The notes beneath the pieces were generated by a model that saw only the letters and a list, made by a program, of their open reading frames with translations, did not search any database and was not told the origin of the DNA. Positions 17,304 through 24,994 of a DNA stretch of 64,000 nt are shown one piece after another. Position 1 is the first letter of the stretch. Each line of letters begins with the position of its first letter. A program made the translations under genes and the position numbers. Origin of the DNA: an uncultured Spartobacteria bacterium (GTDB lineage Bacteria > Verrucomicrobiota > Verrucomicrobiia > Chthoniobacterales > Chthoniobacteraceae); the NCBI GenBank assembly GCA_903882875.1, contig CAIRYQ010000059.1, forward strand, positions 46,438-110,437, written 5' to 3'.

Positions 17304-17675
17304 CTAACCAGCAATCTGGATGCAGTCCTTCGTGATGAATGCCGCCCGCTCCTTCTCGGGAAGCGGCAGGCCGGGCGGGGTGATCTTTTCCCCGGCGCGT
17401 TCATTGGCGGCGAGTGAGAGGTTGAGGGCGAGGAGGGTCGGCGGGCTTGGGCATGGCGTAGGCGGCGCGGACGGCGGTGTCGAGGCGGGCGTGGGCGGTG
17501 TGCAGCGGGTTGTCGCCGGGTTCGTCGAGGGTGCGGTAGAGTTCGCGCAGCGACCAGCCGTGCGCGGCCATCACTTCGCGCCGCAGGGTGCGCAGCGCCA
17601 CCGCCGCGGCGGCCACTTCGGCGATCTCCCCTCGCTTCGGCTTCTGCGGCCACGGGAAGGTGTAGGGGCGAAAGC
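17304..17675 (-). pseudogene. C-terminal remnant of an MmeI-like type IIG restriction-methyltransferase
   Basis: Read on the minus strand from about 17675, the frame gives FRPYTFPWPQKPKRGEI, then GWSLRELYRTLDEPGDNPL and a TAHARLDTAVRAAYAMPKPADP block, the usual C-terminus of MmeI-like enzymes (target-recognition end with the hAhxxLDxAVxxAYG pattern). A small deletion after ADP shifts the frame; the remaining family sequence (LALNLSLAANERAGEKI... to ITKDCIQIAG) continues in another frame and stops at 17304. The matching N-terminal part lies at 20797-21213 on the same strand, with a restriction module between. Confidence 0.8.
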
Positions 17676-17921
17676 TTATTTGACGAAAATGGAGTAAGGC
17701 GGCATCGCTCCGCGCCGCTGCTGCCGCCAGCGTTTGAAGTCCACCGCAGTCGGATCGAGGAAAGCCGAACCGTCGCGCAGTTTCGTCAAGCCGATGAGCG
17801 TGGTGTTGTAAGTCTCCGTTCGGCGGCTGCCGGTTTCCGCGTTCACCTTGCTGCCAACGTAGGTCCAATCCGGCTCCGCGTGGGCATGGCCGTTGAGCAC
17901 GGCGAACATGAGATGAATGAA
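17676..17921 (-). pseudogene. Duplicated 3' end of the restriction endonuclease gene (246 bp)
   Basis: This segment reads as the last 81 codons of the neighbouring endonuclease, including its own stop (YSIFVK then stop), and aligns end to end without gaps to 18820-19065 with about nine bases in ten identical. It has no 5' part of the gene. It lies on the far side of the first methyltransferase gene in direct orientation, so it looks like a target duplication or the scar of a tandem duplication. Confidence 0.85.
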
Positions 17922-17948
17922 GTTGCGGCATCGTGATGCAGTTGCTAA

Positions 17949-18881
17949 ATGTCCAACCAGATGTTTGCGACATTTTCCAATCACGACTCGCAGCAGGAAA
18001 ACACGCGCGTCATCTGCGGAGACGTGCGTGAGGAATTGCGAAAACTGCCAGACAATTCGGTGCAGTGCGTGGTGACTTCGCCACCCTACTGGGGTGTCCG
18101 CGATTATGGCGTCGCCGGACAGATTGGTGCAGAGCCTGTATTGCAGGACTACGTGAATACGCTTGTGGAAGTGTTCCGCGAAGTGCGGCGCGTCCTGCAT
18201 TCGGACGGCACCCTTTGGTTGAACATCGCCAACACCTATTCCAGTGGCGGACGGACGTGGCGCGATGATGACGCGAAGAACAAAGGTCGGGGCATGTCCT
18301 ACCGCCCGCCGACCCCGGAGGGCCTCAAGCCCAAAGACCTCATCGGTGTCGCGTGGATGGTGGCGATGGGACTGCAACTCGACGGGTGGTATCTGCGCAA
18401 CGACATCATCTGGCAGAAACCGAACTGCCAGCCTGAGAGTGTCAAGGATCGGCTGACGGTGAGCCACGAATACCTTTTTATGTTCAGCAAGGAGGAGCGT
18501 TACCGATTTGATCAGGAAGCGATCCGCGAACCGCGCAAGGACGGGGCTGGTTTCAAAAACCGGCGCAGCGTCTGGAGCATCAATACCGAGGCTTATGCAG
18601 AAGCACACTTCGCGGTTTTTCCCACGGAGCTTGTCCGCCCGTGCATCCTCGCGGGCAGTCGTTCGGGGGATGTTGTGCTCGACCCTTTTTTTGGCGCGGG
18701 CACCGTCGGCCTCGTGGCGACGGAACTCGGGAGGCGCTGCATTGGAATCGAACTCAATGAAGACTACGTTGCGATGGCGCGGCGACGCATCAGCGCCGTG
18801 CAGATGGACTTGGACGACGCTACTTCGCGAAAATGGAATACGGCGGAGTCGCCCCACGCCGCTGCTGCCGCCAGCGTTTGA
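17949..18881 (+). CDS. Type II DNA methyltransferase, beta-class, TSPPY type (probable N4-cytosine)
   Basis: A 310-residue enzyme with motif IV TSPPYWG (43-49) ahead of motif I LDPFFGAGTVG (about 245-255), the beta-class order. Ser-Pro-Pro-Tyr at motif IV is typical of N4-cytosine methyltransferases, though some N6-adenine enzymes share it. It shields the host site from the adjacent endonuclease. The last 20 or so codons run antisense over the endonuclease 3' end (62-base convergent overlap), giving a tail (SPHAAAAASV) unlike the family; the true domain ends near residue 288. Flanked by the 246-bp direct duplication. Confidence 0.9.
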   Translation: MSNQMFATFSNHDSQQENTRVICGDVREELRKLPDNSVQCVVTSPPYWGVRDYGVAGQIGAEPVLQDYVNTLVEVFREVRRVLHSDGTLWLNIANTYSSGGRTWRDDDAKNKGRGMSYRPPTPEGLKPKDLIGVAWMVAMGLQLDGWYLRNDIIWQKPNCQPESVKDRLTVSHEYLFMFSKEERYRFDQEAIREPRKDGAGFKNRRSVWSINTEAYAEAHFAVFPTELVRPCILAGSRSGDVVLDPFFGAGTVGLVATELGRRCIGIELNEDYVAMARRRISAVQMDLDDATSRKWNTAESPHAAAAASV

Positions 18882-19713
18882 AGTCCACCGCCGTCGGATC
18901 GAGGAAGGCTGAGCCGTCGCGCAGTTTCGTCAGGCCAATGAGCGTGGTGTTGTAAGTCTCCGTTCGGCGGCTGCCGGTTTCCGCGTTCACCTTGCTGCCA
19001 ACGTAAGTCCAATCCGGCTCCGCATGAGTGTGCCCGTTGAGCACGGCGAACATGAGATGAATGAATCGGATGTTCCCGGTCTTCTCCTCGATTTGGAAAC
19101 ATGCCACGAGATGCCAGCCGGAGTGACCATTGTGGCTCTCACCACCTTTGCCAATTTGGATCGTGGATTTAATCTCCAGCCCAGCCGGTTTTCCGTCCAC
19201 TTTTGCCGATGCGTTGATGAGGTCGGGATACGCCTGATGCGAGTTGTGCTTGTAGGGCGAGTGGTCGTTGAGCGCGTCGCAGAGCATGTTCGAGACGAGG
19301 CCGCTGAAATTGTTGCCTTGGATGTATGCGGGAAGCGTCTTTGCTCCGGCCGCGAGAAGGTTGGCGTTGATTCCCGAGACAATGCTCTGCGTGGCATTGA
19401 TCGCCGCCTCCAAGTGCGCCAGCTTCATGCCCGGCGGGAGCGGAACCTGCGGACGAAAGTATGTGGGGTTTGCCGTGAAAACGGAGGCCGAGGGATCGGG
19501 CGCAAACGCTGCTGACACCAACTGCGGCAGAGGTGCGCCGAGCGCGCTCGCCAACGCTTCCAGCACGTCGATGGAGAAATTCTCTCGGCCATTCTCCATT
19601 CCGGAGAGGTACTGGTAGGTGATGCCCGTTCGTGTGGCCAGTTGTTCCTGGTTGAACTGCTTTTGCTCGCGGAGTTTCCGCACGAATCGGCCGATGGTCG
19701 TTTTGGCATCCAT
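18820..19713 (-). CDS. Type II restriction endonuclease with N-terminal XRE helix-turn-helix
   Basis: A 297-residue protein. Residues 7-66 form an XRE/Cro-type HTH (QEQLATRTGITYQYLSGME is the recognition region). After a linker, the nuclease part carries a PD-(D/E)xK site: P163-D164 in AYPDLINAS, then E180-I-K182 in GLEIKST. It is paired with two methyltransferases, one convergent and overlapping, one divergent. The fused regulator domain would let the nuclease control its own and the divergent methyltransferase gene, a role usually played by a separate C protein. The ATG at 19713 lies two bases from a putative operator. The specificity is not recognised. Confidence 0.85.
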   Translation of the reverse strand: MDAKTTIGRFVRKLREQKQFNQEQLATRTGITYQYLSGMENGRENFSIDVLEALASALGAPLPQLVSAAFAPDPSASVFTANPTYFRPQVPLPPGMKLAHLEAAINATQSIVSGINANLLAAGAKTLPAYIQGNNFSGLVSNMLCDALNDHSPYKHNSHQAYPDLINASAKVDGKPAGLEIKSTIQIGKGGESHNGHSGWHLVACFQIEEKTGNIRFIHLMFAVLNGHTHAEPDWTYVGSKVNAETGSRRTETYNTTLIGLTKLRDGSAFLDPTAVDFKRWRQQRRGATPPYSIFAK

Positions 19714-19714
19714 T

Positions 19715-19767
19715 TCGCCTATAGTTGATACAGACTTCGGCCTTGCCCGTCTTTCGTCTATAGTTGA
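19715..19767. promoter_or_regulatory. Putative operator: two direct repeats TCGYCTATAGTTGA
   Basis: In the 73-base spacer between the divergent endonuclease and methyltransferase starts, TCGCCTATAGTTGA (19715-19728) and TCGTCTATAGTTGA (19754-19767) match at 13 of 14 positions and are 39 bases apart centre to centre. Each has the palindromic core CTATAG. The first abuts the endonuclease ATG. The spacing and place resemble C-boxes of controlled restriction systems; binding by the endonuclease's HTH is inference. Confidence 0.6.
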
Positions 19768-19786
19768 AGATCGGAATCGCTGTCCG

Positions 19787-20794
19787 ATGTATCATCTCCA
19801 CCACGCCAACTGCTTCGACTGGCTCCGCGAACGCCCGCCGCAATCGCTGCACGCCGTCTGTACGGACCCGCCTTACGGCCTGCTGGAGTTCACGGAAAAA
19901 GAAGTCTCGAAGCTTCGGGCTGGACGTGGCGGTGTCTGGCGTCTTCCTCCGACCATCGGCGGCAGCAAGCGCGATCCTCTCCCGCGTTTCACAGTACTGA
20001 ACGATGCACAGAAGCAGAATCTCGCCACGTTCTTCCTTGATTGGGGCAAGCTGCTGCTCCCCGCGCTTGTGCCCGGTGCGCATGTCTGCGTTGCGGGCCA
20101 TCCCATCATGCAGCACCTCGTGCAGGGTGCGTTGACCGAGGCCGGCTTCGAGGTGCGCACGGCCATCATGCGACTTTACTTCAGCTTCCGCGGCGGTGAC
20201 CGGCCCAAGAATGCGGAGCGCGAGTTTCCCGAAGTCTGTGTGACGCCGAAAGGCGCTTACGAGCCGTGGATGCTCTTCCGAAAGCCCATCGCGGAAAAAA
20301 CCGTCGCCGAGAATCTCCGCCGTTGGAAGACCGGCGGTCTTCGACGGCTCGGTCCCGACAAGCCGCTGCCTGACTCGATTCCGAGTGGGCGCACGCCAGA
20401 TCGCGAGGAAGCGATCTCCGATCATCCGTGTCTCAAGCCGCAGCACTTCATGAGGATCATCGTGCGGTCGCTATTGCCGCTCGGCGAGGGAGTGGTGCTC
20501 GATCCCTTCATGGGCTCCGGTTCCACCATCGCCGCGGCGGATGCCATCGGCTACGAAGCGATTGGAGTGGAACTTGATGACGCCTATTTTCGGCAAGCAG
20601 AGCACAGCATTCCTCGCCTCGCCGCGCTGTACCCAGATTTTACCGGCAACGAGTTGATGACGAACGGCAGCTTGCCCACGTTGGGATCCGATGACTCGCA
20701 ACAGATGTCCCTCGTGTTGGCTGAGCAACCCGCCCTTTACCGTGTAAAACCGCGACCAAAGACACGCCGGAAAGTCGAAAAGGCCAAGGAGTAA
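19787..20794 (+). CDS. Type II DNA methyltransferase, beta-class, DPPY type (probable N6-adenine)
   Basis: A 335-residue enzyme with motif IV DPPYGL (27-32) and motif I LDPFMGSGST (238-247). Asp-Pro-Pro-Tyr is typical of N6-adenine methyltransferases. The Lys-rich C-terminus (RPKTRRKVEKAKE) probably contacts DNA. It is divergent from the endonuclease across a 73-base regulatory spacer. With the TSPPY enzyme this gives one nuclease and two different methyltransferases; either two strands of an asymmetric site are modified separately or one is a later acquisition. The ATG at 19787 starts the family N-terminus; upstream in-frame codons would run through the operator. Confidence 0.9.
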   Translation: MYHLHHANCFDWLRERPPQSLHAVCTDPPYGLLEFTEKEVSKLRAGRGGVWRLPPTIGGSKRDPLPRFTVLNDAQKQNLATFFLDWGKLLLPALVPGAHVCVAGHPIMQHLVQGALTEAGFEVRTAIMRLYFSFRGGDRPKNAEREFPEVCVTPKGAYEPWMLFRKPIAEKTVAENLRRWKTGGLRRLGPDKPLPDSIPSGRTPDREEAISDHPCLKPQHFMRIIVRSLLPLGEGVVLDPFMGSGSTIAAADAIGYEAIGVELDDAYFRQAEHSIPRLAALYPDFTGNELMTNGSLPTLGSDDSQQMSLVLAEQPALYRVKPRPKTRRKVEKAKE

Positions 20795-20796
20795 GA

Positions 20797-21213
20797 GTGA
20801 AGCGCCGCCTTGCGCGTGACCTCGACGCGGTTGTTGTCGAAGCGCGGCTTCTGCTCCTGCGGCAGGAGGAAGTTGAACGCGGAGGCGCGGTCGGACAGCT
20901 CGCGCAGGGACACGCGGTCCACGGGATCGAAGAGCTGCTGGTTGAAGTCGTAGATCCAGAACTCGTCGAAGTTGCAGAGGATGACGTAGGGCGGGCGGTG
21001 CGGGACGATGTGCGTCCAGTAGTCGAAGGCCTGGTCGTAGTGGCGCTCCAGCTTCGCGCCGCGGGACTTCATCTCGATGAGCACGCGCTCGGGCCACAAC
21101 AGGTCGGCGAACTTCTTGCCGCCCTTCGCCTGCGCGCCGTCGCCCTTGATGAGTTCGAGCTGTGCGGTGCCGGGCTTTTTCGCGATGCGAAACTCGAAGG
21201 TCGCGCCCAAGGC
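20797..21213 (-). pseudogene. N-terminal remnant of the MmeI-like type IIG enzyme
   Basis: On the minus strand the frame contains KKFADLLWPERVLIEMKSRGAK, the PD-(D/E)xK nuclease motif (D, then E-M-K), then HYDQAFDYWTHIVPHRPPYVILCNFDEFWIYDF and DPVDRVSLRELSDR, all typical of the N-terminal part of MmeI-like enzymes. It breaks off after NNRVEVTRKAA at the 3' end of the second methyltransferase gene. The usual first few dozen residues are also missing (in-frame stop just upstream; only a TTG near 21210 could start it). The C-terminal part of the same kind of gene is at 17304-17675. Confidence 0.8.
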
Positions 21214-21360
21214 GCAGCCTTCTCAGAGGCGATCCCTCATCAGGCACGTCAGGCGGCGCGCAGGGCGAAGGGTGAAATGCGCAGCGGGGAGGGATTGCGG
21301 CATCGGCTCGGGGAAATGGGCGGAATTGGCGTGTTTCCGGCACATTTTCCAAAGACTCGC

Positions 21361-21717
21361 GGCAATCGGCCCGAGGCTTTCGGCAATCGGCTCAAGCCTT
21401 TTGGCAATCGGCTCAGGCCTTTCGGCAATCGGCTCAGGCCTTTCGGCAATCGGCCCAAGCCTTTCGGCAATCGGCTCAGGCCTTTCGGCAATCGGCTCAA
21501 GCCTTTTGGCAATCGGCTCAGGCCTTTCGGCAATCGGCTCAGGCCTTTCGGCAATCGGCCCAAGCCTTTTGGCAATCGGCCCAAGCCTTTTGGCAATCGG
21601 CCCAAGCCTTTCGGCAATCGGCTCAGGCCTCTTGGCAATCGGCTCAGGCCTTTCGGCAATCGGGCCGGGGCTTTCGCCAATCGGCTCAGGCCTTTCGCCA
21701 ATCGGGCCGGGGCTTAC
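21361..21717. repeat. Minisatellite: 17 tandem copies of a 21-bp unit
   Basis: Seventeen in-register 21-base units with consensus GGCAATCGGCTCAGGCCTTTC; variants alternate TC/CC at the middle and C/T at the last base, and the last three units drift. Because 21 is a multiple of three, several frames stay open and give heptapeptide repeats (GLSRLPK on minus, LSAIGSG on plus), but none has a start, motif or codon pattern that supports a protein. Confidence 0.9.
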
Positions 21718-21720
21718 CGT

Positions 21721-21811
21721 GGTGGAACGCGTCGCTCCGAGCGCGTTTCGGTGCGGATTGCAAGGCTTGCTTGCAGCCGGAGGAAGCGCGCGCGGAGCGA
21801 CGCGTTCCACC
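21721..21811. repeat. Hairpin repeat with 19-bp perfect arms
   Basis: GGTGGAACGCGTCGCTCCG at 21721-21739 is the exact reverse complement of 21793-21811, with a 53-base loop. It directly follows the minisatellite and precedes ppnP by about 100 bases. It looks like a REP/BIME-type element rather than a terminator, since no T run follows. Confidence 0.75.
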
Positions 21812-21913
21812 ATCGCTGCCGCGCCTTCATCCAGGGACCGCCCTATTTTCCTGAACGGCCCTGCCCTTCCGAGATCCTTGAACTGCGTTCCGCGCCCTGA
21901 TACGCGCAGCGCG

Positions 21914-22228
21914 ATGCAATTCACCAAAGTCACCGCGATCGCCAAGGCCAACGTCTATTTCGACGGCAAGGTCGTCAGCCACACCATCCTCCTCGCCAGC
22001 GGCGAAAAGAAAACGCTCGGGCTCATCTATCCCGGCAAATTTCACTTCGGCACGGGCAAGGCCGAGCGCATGGAGATCACTGCGGGCGAATGCCGCGTGA
22101 AGATTGACGGCAGCGGTGATACGCGCGGTTACGGCGCAGGAACGCACTTTGATGTGCCGGCGAACAGCGGCTTCGACATCGAGGTCGCCGGGGGCATCTG
22201 CGAGTACGTCTGCTCGTTCCTCGGCTGA
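21914..22228 (+). CDS. ppnP: Pyrimidine/purine nucleoside phosphorylase (PpnP, cupin fold)
   Basis: A 104-residue protein of the YaiE/DUF1255 family: TKVTAIAKANVYFDGKVVSHTI, LGLIYPGKFHFGTGKAERMEI, and GTHFDVPANSGFDI are conserved blocks. The small cupin-fold enzyme splits nucleosides with phosphate into free base and ribose-1-phosphate. The ATG at 21914 matches the family N-terminus; the long in-frame extension upstream runs through the minisatellite and is not real. Confidence 0.92.
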   Translation: MQFTKVTAIAKANVYFDGKVVSHTILLASGEKKTLGLIYPGKFHFGTGKAERMEITAGECRVKIDGSGDTRGYGAGTHFDVPANSGFDIEVAGGICEYVCSFLG

Positions 22229-22269
22229 GCTTCCGCGCGGTTCCGTTTTCCGCGCGGGCGGCTGCAGGG

Positions 22270-23790
22270 TCACTTCGTGATTTTGAAGTGATCGAGTTCC
22301 TCGCCCTTGATGCTGATCTGGCGAAGCTCAAAAGTCGTCGGCGTCAGATCCACGAGCGAAAAGCTGTGCTGGTCGGCGGTGAATTTTTCCGTGAGCGGCT
22401 GGTAGTTCTCCGGCGTTTCGGCGGTCATCTTCGCGACGGTCTTCGCAAAGTCCGTCTTGTAGAGCGTCGCGCCGCCGCCGCCGCTGACGATGTGGATGAT
22501 GCCGTCGGGCTTCGTGTTCGTGACGCCGTCAAACTTGGCGTCGAATGTGAACGTGCCGTTCACGCGTCCGCGCGGGTCGCGCTTGGGCGGGTTCGGTGTG
22601 AAGCGGAGCGGCTTCGATCGCTGGTAGTTGTGGACGTGCCCGGCGAAGACGACATCCACGCCGCACTTCTCGAATGTCGGTTCGAGCAGCCGCATCTTTT
22701 GCTCCGAATAATGCTGCGGCGAGGTGTGGAATGCCGGCGCGTGGAAGCAGACGAATTTCCACGGCTGTTTGCTCGCGAGCAGATCTTTTGCGAGCCACTG
22801 CTGGATGGCCTCGGGCGTGGTGTAGGTGTTCGTGTCCAGGCAGACGATGTGCGCGGGACCGTAGTCGAACGAATACTCGCTGAGCGCCGGATACTCAGCG
22901 CCCGCACGGGCGCGGAATGTCGCCGCAACTTTCGCGTCCTTGCCAAGCGGGAGATTCCACGCGCCGATGCCGGGGCCGTTTTTCGGCACGCTGAAGAAAT
23001 AGAACGCGCTGAAGGCGTCGGGATAGTCGGGCAGCTTCGCGTTGTCCGCGTCATGGTTTCCGATCACGGGATAAAACGGGATGCTGGCCATGAGCGGCGC
23101 GCCGGTTTTTTCGCCGGGCGCGGCGACGTCGTTGTACGTCGTCCAGAAGTGGTGCATGTATTGGTTCGCGCGCCCGCCCGAATAGACGATGTCGCCGAGC
23201 GCGACGAGGAAGCCGGGCTTTTGCTGCGCGATCTGGAAGGCGATCGCATTCTGCTCGGACTTTCCATTCGCGAGATCGCCGACGGCGACGAATCGGATCG
23301 GCTGTGTCGCCGATGCCCTCGTCCTGAATACACCCTCGCGCACGACTGCGCCGGCGAGGCTCACGCGGTATGCGATCTCGCTGTCGAATGGCAGGCCCGC
23401 GAGTTCCGAGCGGTAGCGGAAGTAGTGCTGCGCGACCTCGGAAATCACCGGCGCGGCCTCCTTCGTGATCATGTCCTTGATTTCCTCGACTGTCGTCGCG
23501 GGGTTTTTCGGCGTCACGGGAACCGCCGGTTTCGAGCCGGGCTTCGGTTTCGCGGGAGCGAAATCCAGCGCGAGCCGCACGGCCTTTGCCGCCTGCACCG
23601 GCTGTCCCGCGACGCCGTACTCGACGGCGAATTCGCCGGGCTTCTGATCGGTGAGCCATGTGAGCACTTTCACATCAGTGCCGTTCAGCGAGGCGCCATT
23701 GCCGGGCTGGACGTAGGGTTTCACGAGCACGGTCTGCGAATGTGCGGCAATGGTGAGCGCGCTGAGAGGCAGGAGGATTCGGATGAGCAT
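22270..23790 (-). CDS. Secreted purple-acid-phosphatase-like metallophosphoesterase
   Basis: A 506-residue exported protein with a signal peptide (MLIRILLPLSALTIAAHS). An N-terminal fibronectin-like region (about 25-160) precedes the calcineurin-type phosphoesterase domain, whose metal-binding blocks are GDLANG, LGDIVYSGG, GNHDADN and FAGHVHNYQRSKP. This set matches purple acid phosphatases, which hydrolyse phosphomonoesters in the periplasm. The ATG at 23790 places the signal at the N-terminus. It stands alone; no phosphate transporter is nearby. Confidence 0.88.
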   Translation of the reverse strand: MLIRILLPLSALTIAAHSQTVLVKPYVQPGNGASLNGTDVKVLTWLTDQKPGEFAVEYGVAGQPVQAAKAVRLALDFAPAKPKPGSKPAVPVTPKNPATTVEEIKDMITKEAAPVISEVAQHYFRYRSELAGLPFDSEIAYRVSLAGAVVREGVFRTRASATQPIRFVAVGDLANGKSEQNAIAFQIAQQKPGFLVALGDIVYSGGRANQYMHHFWTTYNDVAAPGEKTGAPLMASIPFYPVIGNHDADNAKLPDYPDAFSAFYFFSVPKNGPGIGAWNLPLGKDAKVAATFRARAGAEYPALSEYSFDYGPAHIVCLDTNTYTTPEAIQQWLAKDLLASKQPWKFVCFHAPAFHTSPQHYSEQKMRLLEPTFEKCGVDVVFAGHVHNYQRSKPLRFTPNPPKRDPRGRVNGTFTFDAKFDGVTNTKPDGIIHIVSGGGGATLYKTDFAKTVAKMTAETPENYQPLTEKFTADQHSFSLVDLTPTTFELRQISIKGEELDHFKITK

Positions 23791-23967
23791 TGGCAAGGAG
23801 GTCACTTTGAGAACCGCCCGCGAAACCGGCAATCGGAATCCATTTCCCGTGCGCGCCGGGTGCGCGGTGTGGCGCGCGATGCGGCGCATGATTTTTTTCC
23901 AGAGCAGGCTTGCGCGATTCGCCGCCGCCGCTAGAACGGGCGCCCCTCAACCAACCAAAATACCTTT

Positions 23968-24870
23968 ATGCCAGAACGCATTGGATTCGTCGGAGTCGGC
24001 CGCATGGGCGCAAACATGGCGCGCAGACTGAAAGATGTCGGTTACAACGTGACCGCCGTCTATGACATCAATTTTGAAGCCGCCTCGGATCTCGCCCTCG
24101 AGATCGGCGCGGAAGCGACCACAAAGCTCGCCCGCGTGACGGAACTGAGCGACGTGATCATCACGGTCGTCACGGACGACAAGGCGCAGCTCCACATTTT
24201 CACGAACAAGAAGGACAACCTGCTCATCGGCGCGAAAGGCCGCGTGTTCATCAACTGCGCGACCATCTCCCCCGCGGTGCATGTGCAGGTGGAAAAGCTC
24301 GCGAAGAAGGCGAAGGCCGCTTCGCTCGAAGGCTGCATGGCCTCCTCGATCAATCAGGCGCGCGCCGGCACGCTCTATCTCATGTGCGCGGGCGAGAAGG
24401 CGACCTTTGAAAAAGTGAAGCCGATCCTCGTGAAGCTGAGCGACGAAGGAAAGCTCATGCGCTACATCGGCAAGGCCGGCCAGGCCGCGCAGGTGAAGGC
24501 GCTCGTGAACATGGTCATGAACATCAACACCGCCGGACTCGCCGAAGGCCTCGGCCTCGCGGCGGCGCTGAAGCTCGACCTGAAGGTCGTAGCCGAAGTC
24601 TTCTCGCAGACCGGCGCAAACTCGCGCGTGCTCGTGACCGACGGCGAGGACATGATCAACCGCGACCACTCATGCTTTTTCAGCGCAGCACACGCCGCGA
24701 AGGACAGCGGCATCGCACTCACGCTCGGCAAGCAGCAGAAACTCAATCTTCCCCTCGCCGCCGCCACCTACGCGCAATACTCGAAGATGGTGAAAGTCGG
24801 CCTCGGCACGCTCGACAAGAGCGGCATCGCGGAGCTGACGTTCAAGGGGCGCGGGCCGAAGAAGAAGTAA
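23968..24870 (+). CDS. Beta-hydroxyacid dehydrogenase (3-hydroxyisobutyrate dehydrogenase family)
   Basis: A 300-residue NAD(P)-dependent enzyme. The Rossmann motif GFVGVGRMGANMARRL is at the N-terminus, the substrate loop is a variant of the family DAPVSGG (here EGCMASSINQARAGTLYLM), and the catalytic Lys lies in GQAAQVKALVNMVM around residue 175. Relatives include tartronate-semialdehyde reductase and 3-hydroxyisobutyrate dehydrogenase. The altered substrate loop means the substrate cannot be assigned. Confidence 0.85.
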   Translation: MPERIGFVGVGRMGANMARRLKDVGYNVTAVYDINFEAASDLALEIGAEATTKLARVTELSDVIITVVTDDKAQLHIFTNKKDNLLIGAKGRVFINCATISPAVHVQVEKLAKKAKAASLEGCMASSINQARAGTLYLMCAGEKATFEKVKPILVKLSDEGKLMRYIGKAGQAAQVKALVNMVMNINTAGLAEGLGLAAALKLDLKVVAEVFSQTGANSRVLVTDGEDMINRDHSCFFSAAHAAKDSGIALTLGKQQKLNLPLAAATYAQYSKMVKVGLGTLDKSGIAELTFKGRGPKKK

Positions 24871-24961
24871 GCCATGCTCAGTGTTCAGTGTCCGGCTCTG
24901 TAGCGGCGCGAGCAAACTGAACACCGGGTAACTAGACATCAATTTCGCCGACTCGGCGGAT

Positions 24962-24994
24962 CCACAAACAACAAACAACCAACTAAACAAAAAA
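24962..24994 (+). promoter_or_regulatory. CA-rich, Shine-Dalgarno-less 5' leader
   Basis: The 33 bases before the ATG at 24995 consist almost only of A and C (CCACAAACAACAAACAACC and on), with no purine-rich ribosome site. The same AACAACAAACAACCA block precedes the second DUF5069 gene at 25673, and a similar leader precedes glnII. Such unstructured leaders suggest initiation without Shine-Dalgarno pairing. Confidence 0.6.

Noticed and set aside
17676..18857. A 393-residue minus-strand frame
   Set aside because: It is the antisense of the TSPPY methyltransferase gene joined to the duplicated endonuclease end; only the last 81 codons are meaningful and they are reported as a duplication.
19714..19786. 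Standard sigma-70 promoter in the restriction spacer
   Set aside because: CTATAGT resembles a -10 box but no acceptable -35 hexamer is found at 16-18 bases on either strand, so only the repeats are reported.
21249..21701. A 150-residue GLSRLPK repeat protein on the minus strand
   Set aside because: The frame is open only because the DNA repeat is 21 bases long; other frames are equally open and there is no start context or homologous domain.
21361..21717. CRISPR array
   Set aside because: The units are contiguous and near-identical with no unique spacers, so it is a tandem repeat.
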